From positions 992,001-1,056,000 of the forward strand of contig JABMLP010000005.1 of NCBI GenBank assembly GCA_013176395.1: a stretch of DNA of 64,000 bases, read 5' to 3'. Each line of letters starts with the position of its first letter. The stretch's first letter is position 1. Origin of the DNA: Venturia oleaginea. Its lineage: Eukaryota; Ascomycota; Dothideomycetes; Venturiales; Venturiaceae. Below are positions 44,368-55,482 of the stretch, piece by piece. The notes beneath the pieces are model-generated. The model did no database searches and was not told where the DNA came from. It worked only from the letters and a program-made list of their open reading frames with translations. A program made the position numbers and the translations under genes.

Positions 44368-46302
44368 ATGGGACACGACGCTCACCATCATCTTCACCAA
44401 AAAAGATTCGAATCCGCAAATATGCCTTCAGTCGCGCCGGCGATCTCACTGGACAGGAGAGCAGACACTGCTTCCATCATCGCTAATGGCCACACTGGAT
44501 TCTCTACGCTGTTTCCTTTCTCGACAGGCTTACATGGCGTCGACCAGGACAGCAACTACTTTTACGCCCAGGTCCTTGGCCTGACCTTTGTAGGCCTCCT
44601 CGTCTTCACGCTCACGCTCCGATGGGCAAAGATGGCAATTGCGCATTTCCGGCATATGGCTGTGTTGGCAAATACAGACCGGCAAGCATTTTGGGCAGAG
44701 AACAAGACAAATTGGTGGCCTTCGCTGAAAAAACATCTTCTATACGCACCACTGAAGTCCAGTCGGCACAACCGGGAAATACAACTCACTTCCGCCATTG
44801 CCATAGGCACTATTCCCTCGCGCGGCCACTGCCTTATACTGGCCATGTACATCTTCACCAACGCCGCCTACTGCCTCGTCCTGCCTTATTCAAATCCGGA
44901 CAAAAGATACGTGTGGGTGCAGCTGCGAGGAAGAACCGGCATGCTGGCAGCTCTCAATATCATACCAACGGTCCTCTTTGCCTTACGGAACAACCCTCTC
45001 ATATGGATGCTTCAAACCCCTTATGACACGTTCAACCTACTGCACCGCTGGATAGGTCGCATCTTCATCGCTGAAAGCATTGTGCATACTGCAGCCTGGA
45101 TGGGGGTGACTACAATGCAGAATGGAGGCAAACTGGAGACTATCAAGATGGGCTTGACAACAGGCCCACATGGACCAAGTTTTTCGTGGGGACTGGTGGC
45201 GGTAATCATTCTTCTCATCATTGGAGTCCACTCAGTCGGCCCATTGCGACATGCTTTCTACGAGACTTTTTTGAACGCGCACAAGATCCTCGTCGTTGGT
45301 GCTCTGATCGGCGTGTTTATGCACCTCAAGTTAGACAGCTTGCCTCAATTGCCGTGGATCAATCTTGTATTCTCTCTCTGGATTGGAGAATATGTCTGCC
45401 GTATCTTCCACCTCGTGTACCGAAATTACAGCCGACAGAAAGGAGTCACACACGTCAAGGTCGAAGCACTGGAAGCCGATGCTTGCCGTGTCACATTCGA
45501 CCTCGCCAGGCCATGGACTCCACGCTCAGGTTGCCATGTTCACATCTACATTCCGAGCATTTCCATCCTGGCCGGATTCAACTCCCATCCTTTCTCCGTC
45601 GCTTGGGACACGGTCAAGCCGGTTGCGGTCAAGGAAAAGGATGATGATGATCTGCCTCAATACGACGAAAAGGAAATCGATTATGACCGCAAAGTAAAAC
45701 TCCAAGGAACGATCTCTTTGGTAATCCGTGCGCGAACAGGTTTCACAAAACAATTGTACGAGAAAGCCAGCAAACAACCGGGCGGCGTGCTCCACACCCG
45801 AGGAGCCGTCGAAGGGCCCTATGGAGGTCACGAGAAGCTCAACTCATACGGCACCGTCCTCTTATTCGCTGGCGGCGTTGGAATCACGCATCAAGTCACA
45901 TTCGTGCGCGACCTCGTCCGCGGAGCACACGAAGGGACTGCAGCAGCCAGAAAAGTCATCCTCGTCTGGTCCGTGCCGAATACAGAATCTCTGGAATGGG
46001 TGCGGCCGTGGATGGACGAAATTCTGAAAATGCCAGGGCGTCGCGATGTCCTCAAGATCATGCTTTTCATCACGAAACCGAGAAATCACATGGAAGTTGT
46101 GTCGGGCACAGGGACTGTTCAAATGTTCCCTGGTCGATGCAATCCGCAAACGGTCCTGGATAAAGAAATCTCGGAGCGAGTCGGTGCTGTCGCCGTCACT
46201 GTCTGTGGCCCAGGCGCCTTCGCAGACGGCGTACGCAAAGCAGCGAGAGCGAGAGTTCACGTGGGCGTTGTCGATTTTGTCGAAGAGGCATTCACATACT
46301 AG
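44368..46302 (+). CDS. ferric reductase (FRE/NOX-type transmembrane reductase)
   Basis: A single exon of 644 residues. Several hydrophobic segments lie between residues about 70 and 360. Paired His residues in them (LLHRWIGR...ESIVHTAAW, then FLNAHKILVV...VFMHLKL) fit the two-heme ferric reductase core. The FAD-binding region has the block FNSHPFSVAW, the NADPH region starts with LLFAGGVGITHQVTFVRDL, later CGPGAF is the second NADPH block, and the end is FVEEAFTY, like the usual aromatic terminus. The enzyme moves electrons from cytosolic NADPH to extracellular ferric iron or copper at the plasma membrane. No break or intron seen. Ferric reductases are also a common Starship cargo class. Confidence 0.9.
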   Translation: MGHDAHHHLHQKRFESANMPSVAPAISLDRRADTASIIANGHTGFSTLFPFSTGLHGVDQDSNYFYAQVLGLTFVGLLVFTLTLRWAKMAIAHFRHMAVLANTDRQAFWAENKTNWWPSLKKHLLYAPLKSSRHNREIQLTSAIAIGTIPSRGHCLILAMYIFTNAAYCLVLPYSNPDKRYVWVQLRGRTGMLAALNIIPTVLFALRNNPLIWMLQTPYDTFNLLHRWIGRIFIAESIVHTAAWMGVTTMQNGGKLETIKMGLTTGPHGPSFSWGLVAVIILLIIGVHSVGPLRHAFYETFLNAHKILVVGALIGVFMHLKLDSLPQLPWINLVFSLWIGEYVCRIFHLVYRNYSRQKGVTHVKVEALEADACRVTFDLARPWTPRSGCHVHIYIPSISILAGFNSHPFSVAWDTVKPVAVKEKDDDDLPQYDEKEIDYDRKVKLQGTISLVIRARTGFTKQLYEKASKQPGGVLHTRGAVEGPYGGHEKLNSYGTVLLFAGGVGITHQVTFVRDLVRGAHEGTAAARKVILVWSVPNTESLEWVRPWMDEILKMPGRRDVLKIMLFITKPRNHMEVVSGTGTVQMFPGRCNPQTVLDKEISERVGAVAVTVCGPGAFADGVRKAARARVHVGVVDFVEEAFTY

Positions 46303-46836
46303 AAGCGTGTCTAGACTTTGTTTTGCTCATGACATCTCCTTCAGCGAGCGGCATTTCCTGGCGTTTAGGGAAAGTTTGGAAAGGTTTTTTCCCCTTTTCT
46401 TCATGTTCATCTCACCTCGCGTTTGTGCAGACTCTCTTTGATTTGGGACGTCTTGCACGCGCGGAAAGATGTAAAATCTTTGTATATAATCATCCCGTCC
46501 CTGGCCGTCTCTCCGTTTGTATGAATAAGGAGGATTGACTGGGTGTCGCTATAATAACACACTCATACTACGCATCCATCATCGCATCATTCCTGCAGGT
46601 CCATCATTTCTTGCATGTCACCGAAGGAACTCCTCACTTGTCGGTCTACTACCATTCATCACCTGAATTGCAGTGCGCATTTATTAGAAGCGAAGCGATA
46701 TCAACACTATAATTGCGATTGCGCTCTCAAAACCTCGTTGGAAAATTTACAAACACGCTCACCACCTACACCGACGTTACGCGCACGAGCCCTGTCTCTA
46801 AAATGATTCGCGATTCACGAATCGCAACCGAACCAC
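46303..46836. other. intergenic, 3' of the ferric reductase
   Basis: No supported gene. Probably the 3' untranslated region. Confidence 0.35.
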
Positions 46837-47397
46837 TCAAACGGCAGCGCTACCGGCGCGGCCCCGCGGATCACGATCGTCGAACCAGAAACAGGACAGG
46901 AGGGACTGTGCAGAAGAGGAAGAGTCAAGATAACCGGGGCGGGCATGACGTTGACAGGTACGAGGCTTGTTTGGGGTTGATTGATGGTTCGTGTGTAGTA
47001 GTAAAGTGGTGAGTGGAGAGGGGAGGGCTGAGAAGGAGGCTGAGGCTGAGACGAACGTCCATCTTTTGGAGATCGGGTTGATATTGGGGCTTGCAAGAGA
47101 TGGAGGTTGGGGTTGGGCCGGTTTGCTGTTTGCTTTATGGATGGGTGTATCTGAGTTAGGCTGGTACGGGCGTTGAGTTTGCGGGATTGGCTTAGGAGCC
47201 GGTTTTCCGGGTGGTTGGTTGAAGTTGGGGATGAGTGTGTTGTGGCGTTTCTGTTGAGAGATGTTGGCGATGATGATTGTGCGCGAGATCTTGTATAGAT
47301 GGTGAGTTGTAAGGCTGGGCGGTGGATGGTAATTCATGCCTTCTCTTTCTACTCCTTCTATGAGTCTTCTTCGAAGCTTCCGTGATGGTATATTCAT
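46837..47397 (-). CDS. doubtful proline/threonine-rich frame
   Basis: A minus frame of 186 codons with a Pro/Thr/Asn-rich, low-complexity translation (PGKPAPKPIPQTQRPYQP). No family, no splice signals. Its length may simply result from a base-composition strand bias. Listed because nothing else accounts for the stretch. Confidence 0.2.
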   Translation of the reverse strand: MNIPSRKLRRRLIEGVEREGMNYHPPPSLTTHHLYKISRTIIIANISQQKRHNTLIPNFNQPPGKPAPKPIPQTQRPYQPNSDTPIHKANSKPAQPQPPSLASPNINPISKRWTFVSASASFSALPSPLTTLLLHTNHQSTPNKPRTCQRHARPGYLDSSSSAQSLLSCFWFDDRDPRGRAGSAAV

Positions 47398-50300
47398 GCA
47401 ATTGGAAGCGAAGCGAAGACTTTGTTTCTTGCTACCATTAACCAGAACATCAGCATACCGAGTTTCCGGTCAGCGTTCTCCTTTTGACACGACCGACCTC
47501 GTCCTGTATAGACATCCAATCCAAGTCTTACAGATCACCACGCCTCCACATCACCAAATTCATATCTTCATGCTCATCCATTTATTCCAAAATTCCATGG
47601 ATACATACACCATCTGGCTTGAAGTAACTCGACACGAATCTCCTTCACACTATGTTTCCACGTCATCCACCCGATCCGCTATAACAACCTCGTTCTATCT
47701 ATATAAGGCCGTCTGTTAAGTAGACTAGTGTGGCTGAAACAGGTCTATGCAATTTGATACCTTGTGTTTTTCTGTGACAGCAGAGAGTCTGTGTCCTAGT
47801 CACACGGGGGGGAATTGTTCTAGGGCAAACATCCTTGGCTCTTCGACGATGACGGGAGAAAGCTTGATTGTTCTTGGTGTTTGCATCGAAGCTTGTTTTT
47901 TTGTTTGAAGGGTTTCCGAATATATTTTTAGGTATTTGTGGTGCGTTTGGAAGATGTCAGCGTGGTGTTTCGTTTCTTACTTGGGTGATGGGCGGTGGGT
48001 GTGGAGTGAAACATTTATTTGAGATGAGGGTGTTTGTGGGATATAACTATTGGTCTGATACTCGGACGACGGTGGTAGAAATCGGAGTTGGGAAATATTG
48101 TTTGATTGATCGAGGCGTGTAAGTCTGCGCCGATGTTTCCGCTTTCGACTCGAGTTGAAGCAAGAATGTTTGTTGATGAAGCATTGGGAGTCGGACCAAT
48201 ATTGACTGTAAGCATTGTGATGAGAGGAGTGTGATGGACAGATATCGATATGCCATGGGACCGTCGAGGTCAGAAGCTGACTGAATATGCCATCTCAATT
48301 CACACTCCTCACGTCCGTGAAAGCCTTGTTGCTTGTACCAGGATTCTGGAAACTTCCTTCTCTTCGCGACTCTGAAACTCCTCTTGATAGTCCTAGATCG
48401 ACGCCCGACGCCCCATGTATTGTAACACCCCAAGTCGTGTGTTCGGTAGCCATATACTGTGTGTAGGTCTTGACGGGAGGTATGAGCTTGGTGGTTTCGA
48501 GGTGTCGGCAAGATCCTTCGTGTGGTCAATCTGAAGGGCCAGGTTTAAAATGTACTGTGCCGTCTTCATGAAAGGCTTGACTCGCTATGCGAATTGTATA
48601 AAGACATGAGTAGACGAAGCTGAGGTTTTGCGAGAGAAAGATGCATTGGTTTTGTGTGAACACACCAGACATATGCCATTGGTACATAGCAAGGGGCTGT
48701 GAATTTCAATTGGAGCAAGGTCGAGGATAGGCGGTAACAATACATATGCTACCTACCTAGGATTTCAGCGAGGGACATAAATGGTAAGTTGGAGCCAATT
48801 CGATATTGGATTTCGAGATGAGACCCACTTTTGTAAAGCCTTAAAATCGAGGCACAGCGATCACTTCAGCTTTACATTCACTTTCCCCTTTCAACTCAAT
48901 CATCAACCGTCATCACCCAATGCTTCTGCATTTGGGAATGATCCATACTAACGTTGCTGGAGCTATCGTTGACTCGATATCGACACACTCGTGCCTTCCA
49001 TTTTGGCTAGCTAGAGCAACTTTCGACATCGGATTGTCATCTTGAGCAACAAATTTGTTCTTTGAGTGATAACTGCTTATACCGCAACATCTTCGATGCA
49101 GCGATAGAAAATTGCCCGCTCAACTGACCGTGGCTCAGACTCAAACCGTCACTGACCTCCTTTCCTTTCTGGGACGCCGCATCTATGGAATCCTAACATT
49201 GTGTCACTGATTTTCTTGAATCCCCTTCGCGAAGAGTGGACCAAGGCATTGGCCGTAGCTAGTTTCTGTCAATTCAAGGCACATCGAATTCGAGGGCGGG
49301 TGAAATGGGCCTCGAAAGGCAAGTCTACGGTAAAGGGGCTTCAAAGTGCGAACAGATTTGGACTCTACGAAGCTCACTCTCCTCGTGGTTATGGCAGAAT
49401 TGCAGTCATCCGGCAGAAAAAATTCTACAATATGCTCTGGCCGCTTCGTTTCGACGCCAACTTGAGTACACTAACAAACAAAACAAGGAATGCCGAGTTC
49501 TAGGAAGCTTATCTACAGCTCAAAAATTGGCTGTGCAAAACCTGCAAGAAGAAATGAAGGATTCTGTTCTAACACAGTCGTTCAGCCACGCTCGGCGTTA
49601 TATATACGCAGCCTTAACGCCTCGATTGGTCAGAGTTTTTTAAACGGCCAAAGATTCAGACGACACTTTCCACATTCCTTTCAGATGCAGCTGCGGTCCT
49701 CGTGCCATCTTCGCCTGCAGCCAGTCAAATCCGGACTCCCGAGGTCGAAGAAGCCCAGTCTACGAGCCGCCTGTTCCAGTCGTATCCAAGGCCTGCTCTA
49801 CGGTACGCGCATGTCGTGGTGAGCCGGGTTCCGATTGCTACCGAGTGAATACGGTCATTGCAAAGCTCCACGAAGCGAAGATACCGGCAGTTGGTGATTC
49901 AGTACAACCAATTACTGGGGGAAAGCAAAAACGCCGAGAAAGGATAGGTAGAGAAACGACGAGCTTGAACAGAAGACTCCAAAACCCAATGTCATGCTCG
50001 ACCAGGTTCGGCCACAAGCTGAGATATCCAAGACAGTAAAAGGCTACGACGAGATCTCCATATTGCTGAGGACAGGTTATATTGGGCCCAAAGGCAGCTT
50101 GAGCAAGAGCGCAAATGATTCGCTATGCCAGAACGGCGAAAGGTGGTGATCATTAGAGGGTGACAAGAGTAAAGATAGCATGCTAACGTTCAATTTCTAT
50201 AATTCGGGACTGATCTTGCAAATCACTGGCGATTTCCAAATACGTTTGTCCAGAAATTCAGCCATGTCGATGTCACAGAGACGGTCTCCAAACCAATGAC

Positions 50301-50609
50301 CTTTTCGGTTCCTGGAAGAAAGAAATTGCCTTGAAATGGTAAATCTCTTCTCTTCTATTAACGTGACCTGCTGTCGTCCTTCTATGAGAATATTGGGGGA
50401 ATTTGCAACATATGTGAGGACATTCCCGAGTGCTCAAAACTCCCGGGCGCCATCGAACCAACACTGATCTAGAACATTCTTTGCTAACTCCCACGTGTGC
50501 AGACATCCTCTAGTGATTTTCACATCCTGTGTGCGTGCCACCAATTATCTGTCACCTACCATCGCGCACACGGTGAATGGTTCACCTCAAAGCCTGAATC
50601 TTCACAAGC
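47398..50609. other. long intergenic stretch, no supported gene
   Basis: Scattered frames. At 49305-49643 a plus frame (LAASFRRQLEYTNKQNKEC, then STAQKLAVQNLQEEMKDSV) looks protein-like and could be an exon of an unrecognised or dead gene. Nothing else can be supported. Confidence 0.3.
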
Positions 50610-52217
50610 ATGGCCGATCAACTTCCAACAGTTCTCGAGACATGTATTCTCGACGACGTTTCTCGAGAGGAAGCTGAGTTCTATGACTCCCATAACGGCG
50701 CTTTGTCGCGCAAACTTGACGGTCTGTGTATACTTCTATCTTCTTGACCAGTCTACTGACCTGTTGACAGAAGGTGTTACCCGCCCCGAGCCTGTTTCTG
50801 CTTCAAGATCAGACATCGCTGTCATCGAAGCATCACTCTTGATACCCGTTGAAGAGACTACCGCCAACAACGATGGTCCAATGTTCAATTTTGAATCATC
50901 CACGGATGCCGTTCCAGATCACAATCTCTTTCCTGCAGTAGGTAGGTCACAAATCTTTCGCTGTCTGAGAATCCACTGGTTTTATCTGCCGTGGTTGATT
51001 CGAGATTGATGTCGATAAGTTTCTGGCAATGTGAAAAGTCAAATCGCTGGAGATTCATCGACATCGGTCTTGTATTGAATGATTTCGGCCTGAAGGGAAT
51101 ATCGCTAATTTCCGTGACAGCCGACTTGAAACAAGATCAAGGATTTATTCCCAGCAATACCACAGCACTCTCACCGAGCTCGAGTGCTTCCTTTGGTCAG
51201 ATTGACAACATTACAGCTGAGGCAAACCTTCGTCACGATGCACAGTATCTTGAAATACTTCAAAATTGTTGTTCCCACATATTGCGCAACGCCAGACTTT
51301 GTACCAAGCCACGAATTTGTTCAGGACAAGGGGCCCTATGCAACGATTACCAAGATGGAGCATATCATTTTATTGGATTGCAGCACAACTCCTACATACA
51401 GGTCACAAAAACTTGTCATTTCGCCATCAGAGAAGGACATTGTTTTGGTGAATGCTCCATGGGTCATGACAACTTCGAGCTGCCACAAGAGCGATGGAAG
51501 CAGACACAGCACGATGTCGATCTCGTGAGGGCAGCAAATAAAGCTTTTGTGGAAGACGCCACACTTAAACAACTCGAAGCTCTCCAGCGAGGCATGCGTC
51601 CTAGGGCAAATGCTTTCGAACGATCTAAAGCAGAAGATGTGGCTGTCAAGTTGAGAAACAAGCTCAAATCTGCGGGGTATGGAGAGCTGGTCTTGGAAGG
51701 GGAGCTGAGAGACAAGGTTGTAGACGCGCTAAAGTCTTGCGCTCACATCGACGACCCAACACATGCCATATTGGGGGCATTAGCGCATCCAAGCTCTCAT
51801 GTTCTCACTGCCCGCCAGAATCTACCTCAATCTCAGGCCAAACTCGACCCGAATAAAACCATATGGAGGCTAGCAGTACAGCCGAGCCCTCTTATCAAGC
51901 CACTCCATTTTCATGCCGAACTTGACAATACCAAGCACACTTCAGAGCCGCCAACCCCAGATGCCTATGATGAACACAATGCAGACAGGATCAAGATCGA
52001 CAATGCTACATGCGAGCTGCTAGAGGTGCTTGAGCGCGCTATGAGTATCAAGGGAACAGCACTCGAGCGCTTTCAAGCGAAAGACGCCGCTACCAGTCTG
52101 CATAGAAAGATGAGGTTGAAGATAGCCACTGGAGAGAATGCCATCAAGGGCAAGCTGCGAGGGGCGGTGCGGGGCACGGTCTTTCATTATTATGAGTGGC
52201 TGAAGCAATCATCTTGA
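50610..52217 (+). CDS. CCCH-like zinc-finger protein, copy B
   Basis: Three exons: 50610-50721, 50771-50941 and 51121-52217, total 459 residues in frame. The first intron (GTCTGT...GACAG, phase 1) cuts after 112 nt, exactly as in copy A (457-1254). The second intron (50942-51120, GTAGGT...GACAG) is rather long at 179 nt. The finger reads CX8CX3CX3H ending GHDN. It is followed by two related helical modules (KQLEALQRGMRPRANAFERS and ELLEVLERAMSIKGTALERF), so copy B has a duplicated C-terminal module where copy A has one. Function unknown; nucleic-acid binding inferred from the finger. Confidence 0.7.
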
Positions 52218-52377
52218 AGAAGGCTCCATAGTTGTCGATCTTGGTCTTCAGACAAGATTCTTCCAATGCATATCGATTTCGAAAGATTTCTGGCAATCAC
52301 GAAACTCGAATTGCCAGGACTGTTGAAAACTTGGTCACGATTTGAGGACTGTATATTGCAATAAAGTTTAGCAGAAT

Positions 52378-52620
52378 AGAAAAACTATTGTTTTCACAGA
52401 CGCCGATTTTCGCCCGCCAAATATTATCCTTAAGAATGGTCGCGTTGAGGGAATCATCGACTGGGAAATGGCAGGCTGGTATCCCGAGCATTGTGAGTTT
52501 GTAAAGGCATTTTATGTTTGGCGCTGGCAGAATGATTCGGGAACACGGCTGCTTGAGATTCTTCAGCCGTACTACTGTGAGCATGAGATGCATGCACGAT
52601 TGACGGCAGTCCAGTTTTGA
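52378..52620 (+). pseudogene. aminoglycoside-phosphotransferase-like relic
   Basis: A 70-codon reading from the catalytic loop to the end of an APH-type fungal kinase: FTDADFRPPNIILKNG, then VEGIIDWEMAGWYPEHCEFV, then WRWQNDSGTRLLEI and a stop at 52618-52620. The loop has Ala where the family has Gly. The N-lobe and the first 150 or more residues are absent upstream, so this is a truncated relic, not an exon of a gene I can find. Confidence 0.75.
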
Positions 52621-52712
52621 TTTGCTTCTTTTTGGGAGCTTGAAAGACGAGCCACTAGCCATTTTTCTACGGTATACTCCCTTCAGACAACCAAACAGGA
52701 AACAGCGATAGG

Positions 52713-52940
52713 CTAAACTGAAGATAAAGACAGGTCCTTTCTGTCAAACGACTTGGTTCCATACAAGTTGTAAGCAGGGCGAGCTTCGTAATCCATTCCT
52801 ATCCCGACGCTGCCTTTGACGTGGTAGGAACGGCTTTTCCCTTGGTCTTCAAGCTGCGCTGGAACTGAAGCAATCGCGACGTGGTCTGGGCCTATGGCTT
52901 GCTTGAAGTAGACGCGATAGACATTGCATTTAGTTGTCAT
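52713..52940 (-). pseudogene. truncated small fungal protein
   Basis: 75 codons from ATG 52940 with blocks PDHVAIASVPAQ and YHVKGSVGIGMDYEARPAY, typical of an uncharacterised fungal family that is normally about twice as long. The reading ends at a stop in 52713-52715 without the second half. Either a missed intron follows or, more likely here, the gene is cut. Confidence 0.5.
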
Positions 52941-53933
52941 AAAGATAATATCGATGGTCTATAAGCGATATGAAGCGCTGGGGGCTATAGAACAGAACGG
53001 ATTGGATTGGGTGGACGATCAATGAATCGTAAAGAAGACCTGGAAATGGAGGCAACTATTGTTTCTGATCATATTGTTAGTAGCTATATTTACCTCGATA
53101 ATTGTATCCTAGATTCCTCGTCAACCCATGCTGCGATCCTAGTAAGCGCCCAAGTGGCGAGTATGTTGATCAGGTAGGTAGCCGCTGGGCTAGGAGGTAA
53201 GGAAATACTCTTATTAAAACTTTCGGGCCAAGAGCTGAGAAAGGCGACGGTTGCATCTCCGCCGAGTCTATTGGATTGGAGGGAATGATAGAGACCAATT
53301 CTGTAAATTACATAGACCCAATCGGAGAGAGATACTCCCTTCCCCTCTTTTCACTGGAATATCATAAATTAAATGCAACTGCTAGCATTATCGTCCAGTA
53401 ACGTTGCTCCAAGAGAGGTACTATATCTACATGGGGAGAACTCCAGAATGATAGGCCCAGGATAGAAGATCAGAACCGGCTGAAGTCTCTAGCTGCATAT
53501 GTATTGCGAGAATGTACTACGCCATGCATCGATATACTCGAATATGCAATGTCACATGTACTCTTGTATTATGCATGTTTCTAGTACGTAAAATCGGGCC
53601 ATATATGGCCGAGATCTCGACATTGTCCCTTATCTATAGTTACCTCATAAACCAGGTGTTCTTTTCGCCGCGCTCGAACCCTTAGCGAAATGTTGGTCTC
53701 ATACCCGATAATAATGAAGTATGAATAGTATATAGATGGACTCGAACAACTGTAATCATCCGTAGAAAACTTGGTATATGAAAGGCGGACAAACCCTTAA
53801 GGTCGAAGTACGATATCTACTCCATTTCACTATTACTACAACCCACGCGATTAATAAAAGCATCCGATTCAGCAGTTGAATCAAACGGCACCTCCTGAAC
53901 TAGCTTTTATCCAAGGACACACATCTTTTCAGT
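52941..53933. other. intergenic, no supported gene
   Basis: AT-rich sequence without ORFs of note. The only long gap in this decayed cluster. Confidence 0.4.
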
Positions 53934-54527
53934 ATGCCATCAAACAAAGATCGACTCTACATCGCACTCTATGCCCGAGGCGGCGCTGCTACTATGTCTG
54001 GTAGAGAAGACACGTAAGTCTGCGAGTATTGAAAAGAACCATAGGATTCGCCGTCCTACAAGGCTGACCCCGCATACTTGTGTAGTTACCATTGGGGGCT
54101 GATAGTTGGCCCTAAAGAGGAAGGAGAGAACGCTCAAGGCAAACTCTACCACGTCAAAGAAATTCTGGACGAAGCTAGTCGGAGTGAGTGGGAGTTTGAA
54201 GGGCGGAATATTCCTATCGCAGTTACCAGCATGTTGTTGGTAAAGGTTCTAGTAGCAAAGATAGCAAATATAGAGCGTCTGGATGATGTTATTCGTGGTA
54301 TCCCAGTTCCGCAGGGTAAACCGGGTTGGAACTGTGTCTCGTTGATACAGGAGGCTCCTCGGGCACTCAAAGAGGATGGAAAAGCTGTTAGCATAGACAT
54401 AGTCGATTGGAAGGAAGTGAGGGATGCAGCCATGAGCTATATTCAGAGAAAGAAGGACGAGCATTGATTCGACGGAAAAGGCTACTTTGATACTCTCAAG
54501 GCCCCAACTTTTGACCTGATTGAGTGA
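53934..54527 (+). pseudogene. DUF6914 protein with a premature stop near its end
   Basis: Exons 53934-54013 and 54086 onward (intron GTAAGT...TGTAG, phase 2). The start MPSNKDRLYIALYARGGAAT and the following YHWGLIVGP block are the standard N-terminus of fungal DUF6914 proteins, as is the later block GWNCVSLIQEA. The frame stops at TGA 54465-54467 in a His-stop-Phe-Asp-Gly context where the family has His-Arg-Phe-Asp-Gly. The next 19 codons (FDGKGYFDTLKAPTFDLIE) continue the family sequence in frame to a second stop at 54525. A single CGA to TGA change removed the last 20 residues. The rest may still fold. Confidence 0.8.
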
Positions 54528-54613
54528 AAAAAGACGGTTCGGTAAAGCTATGACTGGTTTACGTCAACTTCATCTGCAAGATCAAAAATTCTGGAGGTTG
54601 TTTATATCAAAAG

Positions 54614-55482
54614 CTATAAATATCCAAAGTTATCGTGTCGGGCTGTATCCATCGCTAGCTCTTCAGGCATCGGTTCTAGAAATGAATCGATATATTCTCT
54701 CCAGAAAGAATTACGAAAATTGACCTGGCATGCTGTTGTATACTCCCAGTACGATGGTAATCAGCCAGCAGTCTCCCAGTCGACGATACTTACGATTTCG
54801 TCCCCGCGGACGAGAATGTTGAAACTGCTGAGGTCGCCATGTGTGAATACAGGTGACGGCCACGGTCCATCCTGTCGTTCCATCATCTGGTGAGCATCAG
54901 GGGCGAAACCTGCCCCCCTTGCTATACCAAGCCTTAAGAATCTGTGGAATTCCTGTACTGTCTGGAATGGCCCGAATCTTTCAGAGCCTATTCTTGGGCC
55001 GTATGGCGAGCCACCATCCACAACCGCAATCCCTACGGTTTTAAGCTGTGCAAGACTGCGTGGTTCTTGTATATAATTTTTCAGTTGCTCAAGAATCTTG
55101 GTTTGCGGCTCCGTAGACCGTGATTCCCACCCACGGGCTAGCATTTGTCCCTGGATCCGTTCCATGACGGTATACGTTTTCCCTTTGTGCACGAAGGAAC
55201 GGTACACTTTAGGCACGGGTATCGATGTGTTCTCCGCAACAAATCTCATAGAAGAAGCTTCGGTCGGATGAGTGAAGAATCCTACTTGACGCATATACGG
55301 TTTGAAAGCATGAGAACGATTTCAGCACGAGGGCGAAACCGCCAGAGAAGTTTGCATGCGGCGAGGGTCAAGACGCGTCGTGCGAAGGTATTGTTGATTG
55401 TAGGAGTAGGAGGAGTAGGAGGAGTTGGAGGAGTTGGGGCTACTTTGGGTACCCCGTTGCTGTCAGGATTTAGCTTCGCCAT
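54614..55482 (-). pseudogene. aminoglycoside-phosphotransferase-like kinase, two lesions
   Basis: The coding frame starts at ATG 55482 (a Pro/Thr repeat, PTPPTPPTPPTPT, near the N-terminus) and runs to LSNRICVK, where a missing base at about 55282-55284 shifts the frame. It resumes in the next frame with FFTHPTEASSMRFVAENTSI, kinase-like blocks YTVMERIQGQ and FTHGDLSSFNILV (catalytic loop, His and Asp kept) and IVDWETAG. Directly after, TGA at 54763-54761 stands where the family has Trp. The remaining 48 codons (SYWEYTTACQVNFRNSFW onward) are in frame to a stop at 54614. APH-like kinases are a large fungal family of unknown substrates. This copy is not functional. Confidence 0.85.

Noticed and set aside
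46815..47400. Proline-rich minus frames near the ferric reductase
   Set aside because: Low complexity and strand composition bias explain them. Kept only as a doubtful feature.
53000..53900. Possible genes in the AT-rich gap
   Set aside because: No frame of useful length and no conserved motif.
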